A DNA stretch of 23,770 bases, taken from assembly GCA_964523005.1 (NCBI GenBank), contig CAZFZL010000012.1, forward strand, positions 1 to 23,770, in the 5' to 3' direction. Below the pieces are notes generated by a model. It worked only from the letters and a program-made list of their open reading frames with translations. It was not told where the DNA came from and did not search any database. Both the position numbers and the translations under genes were made by a program. Positions 1 through 6,924 of the stretch are shown here, piece by piece (within the stretch, counting starts at the first letter, position 1; each line of letters begins with the position of its first letter). This stretch comes from UMGS1307 sp964523005. Lineage in GTDB: Bacteria > Bacillota > Clostridia > Oscillospirales > CAG-382.

Positions 1-1
1 C

Positions 2-2299
2 GAAAAGGTCGTATTCAGCTTCTCAGGCGATGATGATGTATGGGTATTCCTCGACGGAACGCTCTCACTCGACCTGGGCGGTATCCATGGAGCCTCAGAC
101 GGCAGCATCAATTTTGCAGATAACACCATCACTGTCAACGGGACGGTAGTCGGACAACTGTTCAACGTTGAAGACAGCGAGGGAAATCTCATTTCCACCG
201 GTGTTCTCGGCGTGACGCGTGCTTACTATTCTACTCAAGGCGAACACACTCTCAAAGTCTTCTACCTTGAAAGAGGCGGCAGCCTGTCAAACTGCAAGAT
301 AAAATTCAACCTTCCCGTAAACGATCAGCTCGACGTTAAGAAGGTCGTTGACACGTCTTCTCTTGTCAATCCGACGACTGAAGAGCTTGCGGCTATCAAC
401 AGCGCAGATTACGAATTTACCCTTTACTTTGTAGACGCGACGACCCATGCGGCAACCGCGGCAGCAAGTATAGATTATCTTCTTTACAATTCAAGCAATG
501 TATTCGTCGGTTTGAAGACGACGACCGCTGCAGGCAAGTTTACTCTTAAGAACGGCTACACTGCACGGTTCCCCGGACAGATAGACAGCTACTATTACGT
601 CACTGAAACGCAGCCTACAGGCAAATACAGCGGTGTAAGCTGGGATGTGACGTGGAACGGAACGACGATCAGCGGTGGCTCTACCGCAGGCAACTACACC
701 AGCCCGACAAGCACCAATGTTTCGCTGCTCAACAAGGCGGATTATCTGAAATTCACCTGCACGAACGCACTTGACCCGTATTATCTTACGGTAAGTCCTG
801 AGACATACGTCCTCGACTACGGTCTTCCCACGATATTCGACGTTCTCGCAAATGACTCGCAGTACGGCGTTGGACTTATCCTTGCCGGCGCGACGGGCGC
901 AACCAATGGAACAGTCGAGATCGTCAGACTGCTTGCGAACGGCAAATACGAAGTAGTCAGCGCGGCTGACCTCGCAGATGAAGACAACTACGAATACAGA
1001 TATATCCGCTATACTCCGAATACCTTCCTCGATTCAGTTGATACGATAACCTATACGCTCATAACGCATGAGTACAACGGCACATCGTATGTTGCGGGTT
1101 CGGAAAGCTCGACTGCGACGGTCATACCGGCAACGTCAGTATATTACGAAGAAGATTTCTCAGATATAACCTATAACAACAGCAAGGATACCGCAGGAGA
1201 TGACGCGGCAGATTACAGCTGGAACGTCAGCGGAACGAGCGAAGGACTTTATCAGGAATCCGGACTTGTTTCCGAGACCTCAGGTCTGAACTCTCCGTAC
1301 GGCAGCGATATAGCTTATATCAATTCTGTCTCCAAGGACACGAACGGAACGTCGAAGACGGTCACTACGAGCCTTAATTCAGTCGGCGGCGCAACCGCAA
1401 ACATGACCTTCACATTCACCGGTACAGGCGCGGCGATCTACATGAGAACAGACACACGCTCCGGTATGATCAGAGTGTACCTTTACGATTCTGAAGGAGT
1501 GGAGGTCGGAGATTCTCTTACACGTCAGCTGTATTACGCGATAGATACCGTGGCCGATCCCGAGACGGGAGACACTCTGTACAACATCCCGGTGTATAAC
1601 GTAAGCGGTCTTGATTACGGGACGTACACCGTAACGTTGGTATGCCTCAAGTACGTTGCAAACCACACTCTCTTTAAGAATGCTTCCGACGAAGCGCTTA
1701 ACACCTACTATGTTGACGGTATCGAGATACTCGATCCGCTCGGCACTGAGCTTTCGCAGACAGTGTCAGACGCATATGAAACAGACGGCGAAAACGATGC
1801 AACGACGGTTGAGCTTCGCGATAAGCTTCTTGCAGACGAAACCCTCGTCGACACGGAGTCCGGCGACCTTGTGTGGAACGAAAACGCATTCGTACTCTTC
1901 ACAGACACAGACGGAACGGCAATACTTGCCGAAGATTACAAATCAAACGGTCCGAAAAATGAGCTGTATCTCCAGAACGGACAGTCTGTAACTTTCACCC
2001 TCAGCACATGGTTCCAGAACAACGCTGACGGAAAACGCTACGACATCTATCTCGGGATGAAGGTTCCTGCCGGCGATACGCTCAACAGCAACGATGTGCT
2101 TGAGTTCTGGTCGGGCGATACAAAGCTCGGCGAAATAGCTCTCACCTCCACCGCCGATTGCTATTATGACATCAAGTCATTCCTTGTTCATAACGGTTAC
2201 TCCGGAACCGTTACAATAAAAGCCGTAACAGACGAAATAATCTCTCTCACTAACATCAAGATCACCTGCGAGACGTATGATGTTATTGAGAATGGTTGA
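2..2299 (+). CDS. Fibro-slime / Ig-like repeat surface protein (5' end missing)
   Basis: The reading frame is open from base 2 to the stop at 2297-2299 (765 residues visible), so the N-terminus lies outside the window. Residues 1-104 carry the fibro-slime signature GDDDVWVFLDG followed by DLGGIHG. Residues about 105-258 look like a prealbumin/Cna-B-type beta-sandwich (KFTLKNGYTARFPG, YYVTETQPTG). Residues about 260-375 resemble a cadherin-like Ig domain (FDVLANDS, then YTPNTF and DTITYTLIT). Residues about 380-580 form another probable beta-sandwich (FTFTGTGAAIYMRTDT, YVDGIEILDPLG), possibly sugar binding. The last 185 residues were not recognised. There is no LPXTG-like signal or C-terminal membrane segment. 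Its role is inferred to be extracellular adhesion or matrix structure. It ends 29 bp before the small peptide gene at 2329, and I see no promoter between them, so the two may be co-transcribed. Confidence 0.85.
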   Translation, partial: EKVVFSFSGDDDVWVFLDGTLSLDLGGIHGASDGSINFADNTITVNGTVVGQLFNVEDSEGNLISTGVLGVTRAYYSTQGEHTLKVFYLERGGSLSNCKIKFNLPVNDQLDVKKVVDTSSLVNPTTEELAAINSADYEFTLYFVDATTHAATAAASIDYLLYNSSNVFVGLKTTTAAGKFTLKNGYTARFPGQIDSYYYVTETQPTGKYSGVSWDVTWNGTTISGGSTAGNYTSPTSTNVSLLNKADYLKFTCTNALDPYYLTVSPETYVLDYGLPTIFDVLANDSQYGVGLILAGATGATNGTVEIVRLLANGKYEVVSAADLADEDNYEYRYIRYTPNTFLDSVDTITYTLITHEYNGTSYVAGSESSTATVIPATSVYYEEDFSDITYNNSKDTAGDDAADYSWNVSGTSEGLYQESGLVSETSGLNSPYGSDIAYINSVSKDTNGTSKTVTTSLNSVGGATANMTFTFTGTGAAIYMRTDTRSGMIRVYLYDSEGVEVGDSLTRQLYYAIDTVADPETGDTLYNIPVYNVSGLDYGTYTVTLVCLKYVANHTLFKNASDEALNTYYVDGIEILDPLGTELSQTVSDAYETDGENDATTVELRDKLLADETLVDTESGDLVWNENAFVLFTDTDGTAILAEDYKSNGPKNELYLQNGQSVTFTLSTWFQNNADGKRYDIYLGMKVPAGDTLNSNDVLEFWSGDTKLGEIALTSTADCYYDIKSFLVHNGYSGTVTIKAVTDEIISLTNIKITCETYDVIENG

Positions 2300-2314
2300 G
2301 TTTGAAAAAAGAGC

Positions 2315-2320
2315 AGGAGG
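2315..2320 (+). promoter_or_regulatory. Consensus AGGAGG ribosome binding site
   Basis: A perfect AGGAGG lies 8 bases before the ATG at 2329. It fixes that ATG as the start of the small peptide gene, rather than the upstream in-frame TTG at 2296, which overlaps the stop of the previous gene and has no such site. It suggests the peptide is made in large amounts, as expected for a RiPP precursor. Confidence 0.85.
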
Positions 2321-2328
2321 ATATTAAA

Positions 2329-2577
2329 ATGAAAAAGAAGTATATAAAACCGACACTGACAATAGAGCACTTTGAGTTGACAGAGAACATAGCCGCCGGC
2401 TGCTCAGCAATAGTCGACTTTGACCTTGACGCGTGCTACGATCTTGAAGGAACCGGAACCGGAACGGGTACTGTTCCACAGGATCCGACCGTCGGCGGTC
2501 TCGACGCGCTGTTTTATCCGGAATCGTGCGACTGTTATCATTCGGCAGCATCAAGCACACCGTCTGCTTCCTATTGA
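2329..2577 (+). CDS. Candidate RiPP precursor peptide, 82 aa
   Basis: This is an 82-residue peptide with a basic start (MKKKYIKP), an amphipathic stretch (TIEHFELTENIAAG) and a Cys at 25. N-termini of the type KKKYxKPxLxxxxFxxxExIxAGC recur, as I recall, in small clostridial peptides encoded beside radical SAM and PqqD-like genes. The AAG-C25 junction would suit leader removal, which is inference. The presumed core (about 25-82) has Cys at 25, 36, 67 and 69, acidic aromatic segments (DFDLDACYDLE), a (Gly-Thr)x4 run at 41-48, a CDC pair, and a Ser-rich tail ending PSASY. There is no signal peptide. The gene is followed by a strong stem-loop and then by kinase, radical SAM and PqqD genes on the same strand. 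The call depends on position and composition; no product class is proven. Alternatively it could be an unmodified secreted or regulatory peptide. Confidence 0.72.
   Translation: MKKKYIKPTLTIEHFELTENIAAGCSAIVDFDLDACYDLEGTGTGTGTVPQDPTVGGLDALFYPESCDCYHSAASSTPSASY
2449..2472 (+). repeat. Gly-Thr codon repeat within the precursor gene
   Basis: Four tandem six-base units (GGAACC, GGAACC, GGAACG, GGTACT) encode (Gly-Thr)x4 at residues 41-48 of the candidate precursor. The first two units are identical, so copy number could change by slippage, altering the length of a flexible linker in the core. Confidence 0.75.
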
Positions 2578-2608
2578 AAGAGCCGGTAAAAGGAAAAGAA
2601 TTATAAAA

Positions 2609-2638
2609 AAGCAAGCCTCCTGAAAGGGAGGCTTGCTT
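2609..2638 (+). promoter_or_regulatory. Strong stem-loop between precursor and maturation genes
   Basis: The 12-base arm 2609-2620 (AAGCAAGCCTCC) pairs perfectly with 2627-2638 around a 6-base loop. On the plus strand no T-run follows. On the minus strand the stem is followed by a T-run, so it has the form of a minus-strand terminator, although no minus-strand gene lies to its right. For the plus-strand operon it most likely acts as a partial terminator or an RNA stabiliser, giving more precursor mRNA than enzyme mRNA. The gap 2578-2695 holds nothing else that I recognise. Confidence 0.65.
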
Positions 2639-2695
2639 GAGTATAGCAAAACAACATTCGCAAGTGTATATTCAAGCTGAAAGGCAATATTATAT

Positions 2696-3550
2696 ATGAG
2701 AAAAAGTTTTAGTATAGGCGGAATTGTAATAGCGCTTGAGCTGTATAAGGACTTCACGGTCGACAGTATCATGAACGTATTCGCCGTCCGCAATACAACA
2801 CCTGACGTGTCGATACGTTTTACAAGATGGGATCCGTCGCTCCTTGCCGCCTCCGCGTCAGTGGGAAAAGACATCCAGTTCAAATATTTCTGCGAAAACG
2901 GTAAGGTGCAAGCACAAAAAATGCACGGAAGCCTTGGCTATTGTACAGTAGTACGGTTCGCAAAAGATTATTCGGATGTCGAGTGCAGTCTCCTTTATCC
3001 GGATGACGATTACACGGCAATGATGCTGTTCCAACACATACCGATGAAAATAATATACGCTGCGTTCAATATAATGCTTTTGCATTCGTCACAGATTGCC
3101 GTCGGCGATAAGTCAATATTGTTTACTGCTCCTTCCGGAACAGGTAAAACTACGCAGTCAAACCTCTGGTCGAAGACGCAGGGCGCGCAACAGCTCAGCG
3201 GCGACCGATCCGCAAGCAGAATAGATGGCTCAAGGGTATGGTCGTACGGATTTCCGCTTGACGGAAGCAATCCCGTTTTCACAAACTCTCCGCACGAGCT
3301 CGGCGCGATAGTCGTGCTCAGACAAGCGCAGGAAAACAGCGTCGAACGACTCAAGGGAACCGCTTCGTTCAGATACCTGCTTGAACAGGCGAGTGTTCCG
3401 TATTGGAACAGGGAGCTGATAAATCGCGCGACTGAAACACTTTATGTCGTTTTGAGCGTAGTTCCGACGTATCTGCTTCGTTGTACTCCGGACACGGGAG
3501 CGGTCGAGTGCCTTAAGAATCAGCTTATAAAAGACGGTATAATACGATGA
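2696..3550 (+). CDS. HPr-kinase-like protein of a RiPP locus
   Basis: A 284-residue protein with the kinase core of the HPrK/P family. The segment at 128-134 (LLHSSQI) matches the usual LHGS region. It is followed by a Walker A P-loop APSGTGKTT at 145-153 and an LSGDRS motif near 168-172, where the family has its metal-binding acidic residues. The first 120 residues lack the HPrK N-terminal regulatory domain and were not otherwise recognised. Such stand-alone HPrK-like proteins are found in RiPP loci; in some lasso peptide pathways they phosphorylate a serine of the precursor. The substrate here is inferred to be the peptide encoded at 2329. The ATG at 2696 is preceded only by a weak, distant GAAAGG. 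The stop overlaps the next start by 4 bp (ATGA), indicating translational coupling with the radical SAM gene. It is unlikely to be the genuine PTS regulator HprK, given the context and the missing N-domain. Confidence 0.8.
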   Translation: MRKSFSIGGIVIALELYKDFTVDSIMNVFAVRNTTPDVSIRFTRWDPSLLAASASVGKDIQFKYFCENGKVQAQKMHGSLGYCTVVRFAKDYSDVECSLLYPDDDYTAMMLFQHIPMKIIYAAFNIMLLHSSQIAVGDKSILFTAPSGTGKTTQSNLWSKTQGAQQLSGDRSASRIDGSRVWSYGFPLDGSNPVFTNSPHELGAIVVLRQAQENSVERLKGTASFRYLLEQASVPYWNRELINRATETLYVVLSVVPTYLLRCTPDTGAVECLKNQLIKDGIIR

Positions 3551-4704
3551 TCGATGAAATGAGCATTTCATCGTATCTTTACAGAAAAGCCGCAAAGACA
3601 GGAATACCGCTCGGCTGTACATTTGAGCTGACCCCGATGTGCAATATGTCGTGCCGGATGTGCTATGTCCGTATGAACGCGCAGCAGGTGAAGCGTGCAG
3701 GCGGTCTGAAAGATGCCGAATGGTGGATTACGCTTGCTGAAAAAGCGAAGGCAGCCGGAACAGTCTATATTCTCATAACCGGCGGCGAACCGTTTACCCA
3801 TCCGCAGTTCAGAGAGATATATACTGCACTGTCTAAAATGGGCTTTATCATATCAATAAACACCAATGGGACGCTTATCGACGATAGAGCGGTGGGCTGG
3901 CTGCGCGAGATACCTCCGGCGCGGTTCAATATAACGCTTTACGGCGCGTCCGAAGAGACATACGAAAATCTATGCGGCGACGGATCTTTTTATAATAAAG
4001 CTGTCGGCGCGATAGATCGCATCCTTGCGGCAGGTATGCAGATCAGACTCAACGCGAGCTTCACAAAGCTCAACGTGCGCGATAAGGAAGAAATATACGA
4101 GTTCGCAAAGAAACGAAACCTTCCTGTGGCTACCGGATCGTATATGTTTCCGCCGGCACGAAGACTGCTCAAGGACGGCGAAGAGTTTCCGCGGCTCGAC
4201 GCGTGTGATGCGGGTCGGCTGATTTTTGAAAAAGAGCTGCGTTCATCCGGCGATGAAGCTGCTCTCAGACGCGCAAAGGGACTCAAGGAAACGATAGACG
4301 ATGACGTGCTGCCGGTCGGTCTCGGAGGCAAGCCGCGCAATGTATGCAGTGACGAAGGCGACGCAACAAAATGTCGCGCCGGGCGCGTGACCTTCTGGGT
4401 GTCGTACAACGGAAAAATGAGCACCTGCGGAATGATGCCGGAGCCGAGCATAGATATCGGCGAGCTCGGATTTGAAGAAGGCTGGAAATACATAAAGCGT
4501 CACACACAGCAAATCAGACTTGCGCCGGGCTGTAGGTCGTGTGCATACAAGACGGCTTGTACCGTTTGTGCGGCGATGGCGTACTGTGAGACATCGTTTT
4601 TTGATAAAATCCCAGAATATACTTGCAAAATGACGCATTCTGTGGTAAAAGAATATAAGTGTTATCTTGATAAGCGAAAGGTAGACAGAACGGATGAAGA
4701 TTAA
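3547..4704 (+). CDS. Radical SAM/SPASM peptide maturase
   Basis: A 385-residue radical SAM enzyme. The [4Fe-4S] ligands are C32, C36 and C39 (PMCNMSCRMCYVRM), followed by the SAM-binding GGEP of ITGGEPFTHPQ. The C-terminal part is a SPASM domain with the expected cysteines: a CRAGR...CGMMPEP segment and then a CRSCAYKTACTVC cluster near the end, which bind auxiliary Fe-S clusters. SPASM radical SAM enzymes commonly cross-link or otherwise modify peptides (thioether, C-C or epimerised products). The particular reaction cannot be read from sequence. Gene overlap with the kinase (4 bp) and with the PqqD-like gene (11 bp) ties it to a dedicated peptide pathway. The likely substrate is the 82-residue peptide upstream. 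Confidence 0.93.
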   Translation: MIDEMSISSYLYRKAAKTGIPLGCTFELTPMCNMSCRMCYVRMNAQQVKRAGGLKDAEWWITLAEKAKAAGTVYILITGGEPFTHPQFREIYTALSKMGFIISINTNGTLIDDRAVGWLREIPPARFNITLYGASEETYENLCGDGSFYNKAVGAIDRILAAGMQIRLNASFTKLNVRDKEEIYEFAKKRNLPVATGSYMFPPARRLLKDGEEFPRLDACDAGRLIFEKELRSSGDEAALRRAKGLKETIDDDVLPVGLGGKPRNVCSDEGDATKCRAGRVTFWVSYNGKMSTCGMMPEPSIDIGELGFEEGWKYIKRHTQQIRLAPGCRSCAYKTACTVCAAMAYCETSFFDKIPEYTCKMTHSVVKEYKCYLDKRKVDRTDED

Positions 4705-4957
4705 GAAGGATTTTATTATACGCAGAATAATGGATGACGTCATCCTTGTACCGGTAGGAAACACCGAAACGAAGTTCAACGGGCTTATCACAACAAACGA
4801 GGTCGGCGGCTTTATATGGGAACAGCTCACAGCGAGCAAGACCAACGACGAAATAATTAAAAAGCTGCTTGACGGTTATGAGGTAGACGAAAAGACGGCG
4901 AAGCGAGATCTTGATGAGTTTCTTGAAACGCTCAGAAAAAACGGAATAATAGAGTAA
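4694..4957 (+). CDS. PqqD-family peptide-binding protein (RiPP recognition element)
   Basis: An 87-residue stand-alone PqqD-like protein with the family pattern: a short N-terminal beta region (FIIRRIMDDVILVPVG), the turn LITTNEVGGFIWEQL, and a winged-helix-like C-terminus (DEIIKKLLDGYEVD then DLDEFLETLRKNGII). PqqD-like RREs bind leader peptides and present them to the partner enzyme; here that would be the radical SAM protein whose gene it overlaps by 11 bp. The terminator at 4971 follows closely, so this is the last gene of the operon. Confidence 0.92.
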   Translation: MKIKKDFIIRRIMDDVILVPVGNTETKFNGLITTNEVGGFIWEQLTASKTNDEIIKKLLDGYEVDEKTAKRDLDEFLETLRKNGIIE

Positions 4958-4970
4958 TTACAGTAAATAA

Positions 4971-5010
4971 AGACATGGCTCAAGCATTTGCCGGAGCCAT
5001 GTCTTTTTTT
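4971..5010 (+). terminator. Rho-independent terminator, probably bidirectional
   Basis: The 11-base stem 4971-4981 (AGACATGGCTC) pairs with 4994-5004 across a 12-base loop and is followed by a run of seven T (5004-5010). It ends the RiPP operon. On the minus strand the same stem is followed by TTTATTT, so it can also end the convergent NRPS operon, whose last gene stops at 5021. Confidence 0.9.
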
Positions 5011-5020
5011 GTGTAGTTTA

Positions 5021-5248
5021 TCAGATGCCGATGTTGCGCTGTTCCATATAATTCATAACATCACGAACTGTGTGCAGCTGCCACAGATCGTGTGTTTGAA
5101 CACGTATTTTAAAACGGCGTTCAAAAGCACTGATGATATTTACAATATCAAATGAGTTTAGCTGAAGATCCTTGACAAAATCGGTGTCGGGTGTGAGCGT
5201 TTCGATACCGGTTATTTCAAAAATAATCTCCTGAATAACTTCAAGCAT
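5021..5248 (-). CDS. Acyl carrier protein of the NRPS operon
   Basis: A 75-residue carrier protein. Ser32 in the motif QLNSFD is the expected 4'-phosphopantetheine site (usually DSL or DSx), within a typical helical pattern (DTDFVKDLQLNSFDIVNIISAFERRF). It lies 30 bp downstream of an acyl-AMP ligase gene and is the last gene of the operon. Its inferred job is to carry the fatty acid activated by the ligase to the first condensation domain of the NRPS. The ATG at 5248 is preceded by AAAGGA at a suitable distance. The variant Asn-Ser-Phe at the attachment site and the location argue against the housekeeping AcpP. Confidence 0.88.
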   Translation of the reverse strand: MLEVIQEIIFEITGIETLTPDTDFVKDLQLNSFDIVNIISAFERRFKIRVQTHDLWQLHTVRDVMNYMEQRNIGI

Positions 5249-5278
5249 AGTTTTTTCCTTTCACCTTGCATCATAGCC

Positions 5279-6898
5279 TTATGTACGTTTTATCTTCTTT
5301 GTGCCGGTCTTTTCAAATTCCGTTTCTCTTATGTTGATGACACGTATCTGCTTATATGGCGGGAGCTTTCCATTGATGCGGTTGACCTCCTGCTGGAGCT
5401 TATCGAGTATTTCGTATGAATTCAAATCGGCGCATAACGTAGGATCGGGATAAATAGTGACGGCAGGGAGCACGTCGTCTATGTCTGCACCGACCGCGGA
5501 GCCGTGCGCGACGACCTCTTTTGCAAGCGGAACGTCTTCAAACAGGACTTCAAGCTCTTCCGGCGAGACCTTTTTTCCGTTTTTAAGTACGATTATCGTT
5601 TTGCTTCTGCCCTTGATATACAGCTCACCGTGCTTTCCGAAGCAACCGATGTCGCCCGTGTCGAACCATCCGTCGCAAATAGCTTCGGCGGTCAGTTCGG
5701 GATGCTTATAGTATCCTGTCATGAGCATTTTTCCCTTGACCTTTATCACGCCGTCGTCGATCCTGATCTCATAACCGGGCAGGGGAAAACCGACAGAGCC
5801 GAGTATGTTCAAATTGTTGCGGTTGACGGCGATGAGTGGAGCACATTCGGTGATGCCGTATCCCTGAAGCACGAGTATGCCGAAGCGTGAGAGCACCGTA
5901 GCAACCTTTTCCGAAAGATGAGCGCCGCCTGCAATAATTAGCTTGAGCGATGGAAAAAGCTTTTCCTTCTTCGCTACTGCGCATTTGATCGGTTTGAGTG
6001 TACCGAAAAGACCTTTGCGCGGAGAAAGCAGCTTTTCAGCATCACACACCTCGTCGATCCTGTTCATAAGCATTTTGTAGACAAATTCCGCTATTAACGG
6101 AACGGCAAGGATCGTCTCCGGATCAAAGTGTATAATGTCGTGCTGCATGCTCTTGATATCGCCGTTGACACATATGAGCGCGCCGTTGACAAGACTGTTA
6201 AGAATGCCGCAGGTCATTCCGTATGTGTGGAAGAACGGAAGCGAAACAAACACTCGTCTGGGAATATAAACGAGCGAGACGGATTCACTTGCGTTGTGGA
6301 GCAGGGCATAGTGACTGAGCATGACCGCCTTTGCGGTGTGTGTTGTGCCGGATGTGTAAACGATGGCGGCGATGTCGTCGGGCGAAGGGGACGCATCAGC
6401 GTAATCGTGCGCACCGTCTTCTATCAGCTTTTGTCCCTTTTCAATGAACGGATCCGATGGGACGCCGTCCGGCGTCATTTTGATATACGGGATCTCAGGC
6501 TGCATGTCCCCGAGCAGAAAATCAGCGCTGTTTTGTGAGATTATAATGAACGAACAGTCGGCAAAAGATATAAGCTCGTTTACAAGCTCCGGCGGCTGTT
6601 CCGGATCGATAAGGACAGCTGTATTGCCCGAGTAAGTAATGCCCAGGAAGGCAACAAGGTATTGATAGCTGTTTTCGGAAAGCAGGGCAATGTGCTCTTT
6701 TTTATGACCGAGCGAAAGGATCATCTGCGCGGCTGCGCGTACGTCGCCGAGCAGCTGTGCATAAGTATGCTCTGAATACTCGCCGTCGGCATTGTACGAG
6801 CATACAGCGGTAGCGTCGGAAAACTTCTTTCCGATCCCTTCGGTGTATGCTTTAAAATCGTCGTAAAAATCTACAGGGTAAAGTGGATATTCCCTCAT
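5279..6898 (-). CDS. Acyl-AMP/acyl-ACP ligase (ANL superfamily)
   Basis: A 539-residue adenylate-forming enzyme related to long-chain acyl-CoA synthetases. Visible motifs are the P-loop YTSGTTHTAKAVMLSH (181-196), GYGITECAP (346-354), GWFDTGDIG (410-418), the hinge region GRSKTIIVLKNGKKVSPEE (430-448), and a C-terminal KTGTKKIKR with Lys535 as the likely catalytic lysine. The P-loop differs from the usual TSGTTGxPKGV: His replaces Gly, Ala replaces Pro, and Ala replaces the second Gly. It sits between the response regulator gene (26 bp away) and the ACP gene (30 bp). The likely reaction is activation of a fatty or other carboxylic acid as the acyl-AMP and transfer to the adjacent ACP; CoA as acceptor is also possible. 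The acid used cannot be deduced. Confidence 0.88.
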   Translation of the reverse strand: MREYPLYPVDFYDDFKAYTEGIGKKFSDATAVCSYNADGEYSEHTYAQLLGDVRAAAQMILSLGHKKEHIALLSENSYQYLVAFLGITYSGNTAVLIDPEQPPELVNELISFADCSFIIISQNSADFLLGDMQPEIPYIKMTPDGVPSDPFIEKGQKLIEDGAHDYADASPSPDDIAAIVYTSGTTHTAKAVMLSHYALLHNASESVSLVYIPRRVFVSLPFFHTYGMTCGILNSLVNGALICVNGDIKSMQHDIIHFDPETILAVPLIAEFVYKMLMNRIDEVCDAEKLLSPRKGLFGTLKPIKCAVAKKEKLFPSLKLIIAGGAHLSEKVATVLSRFGILVLQGYGITECAPLIAVNRNNLNILGSVGFPLPGYEIRIDDGVIKVKGKMLMTGYYKHPELTAEAICDGWFDTGDIGCFGKHGELYIKGRSKTIIVLKNGKKVSPEELEVLFEDVPLAKEVVAHGSAVGADIDDVLPAVTIYPDPTLCADLNSYEILDKLQQEVNRINGKLPPYKQIRVINIRETEFEKTGTKKIKRT

Positions 6899-6924
6899 TA
6901 AAGCACCGTCCTTGTCTATTTTTA

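Noticed and set aside
1379..1991. Frames of about 60-110 codons on both strands inside the fibro-slime gene
   Set aside because: They overlap a clear, domain-rich coding region and have no ribosome binding sites or recognisable domains.
2296..2328. Upstream TTG start for the small peptide, overlapping the previous stop
   Set aside because: The ATG at 2329 has a perfect AGGAGG 8 bases before it, which this extension would use as coding sequence; the leader pattern also begins at MKKKY.
2696..3550. Genuine HprK regulator of carbon catabolite repression
   Set aside because: The regulatory N-terminal domain is absent and the gene is coupled to a radical SAM/PqqD pair instead of PTS or lgt-type genes.
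4243..4845. Minus-strand open frame of 200 codons
   Set aside because: It is antisense to the radical SAM and PqqD-like genes and is cysteine/arginine-rich shadow sequence.
2329..4957. Lasso peptide locus, suggested by the HPrK-like kinase and PqqD-like protein
   Set aside because: No asparagine-synthase-like cyclase or transglutaminase-like leader peptidase is present, whereas a SPASM radical SAM enzyme is.
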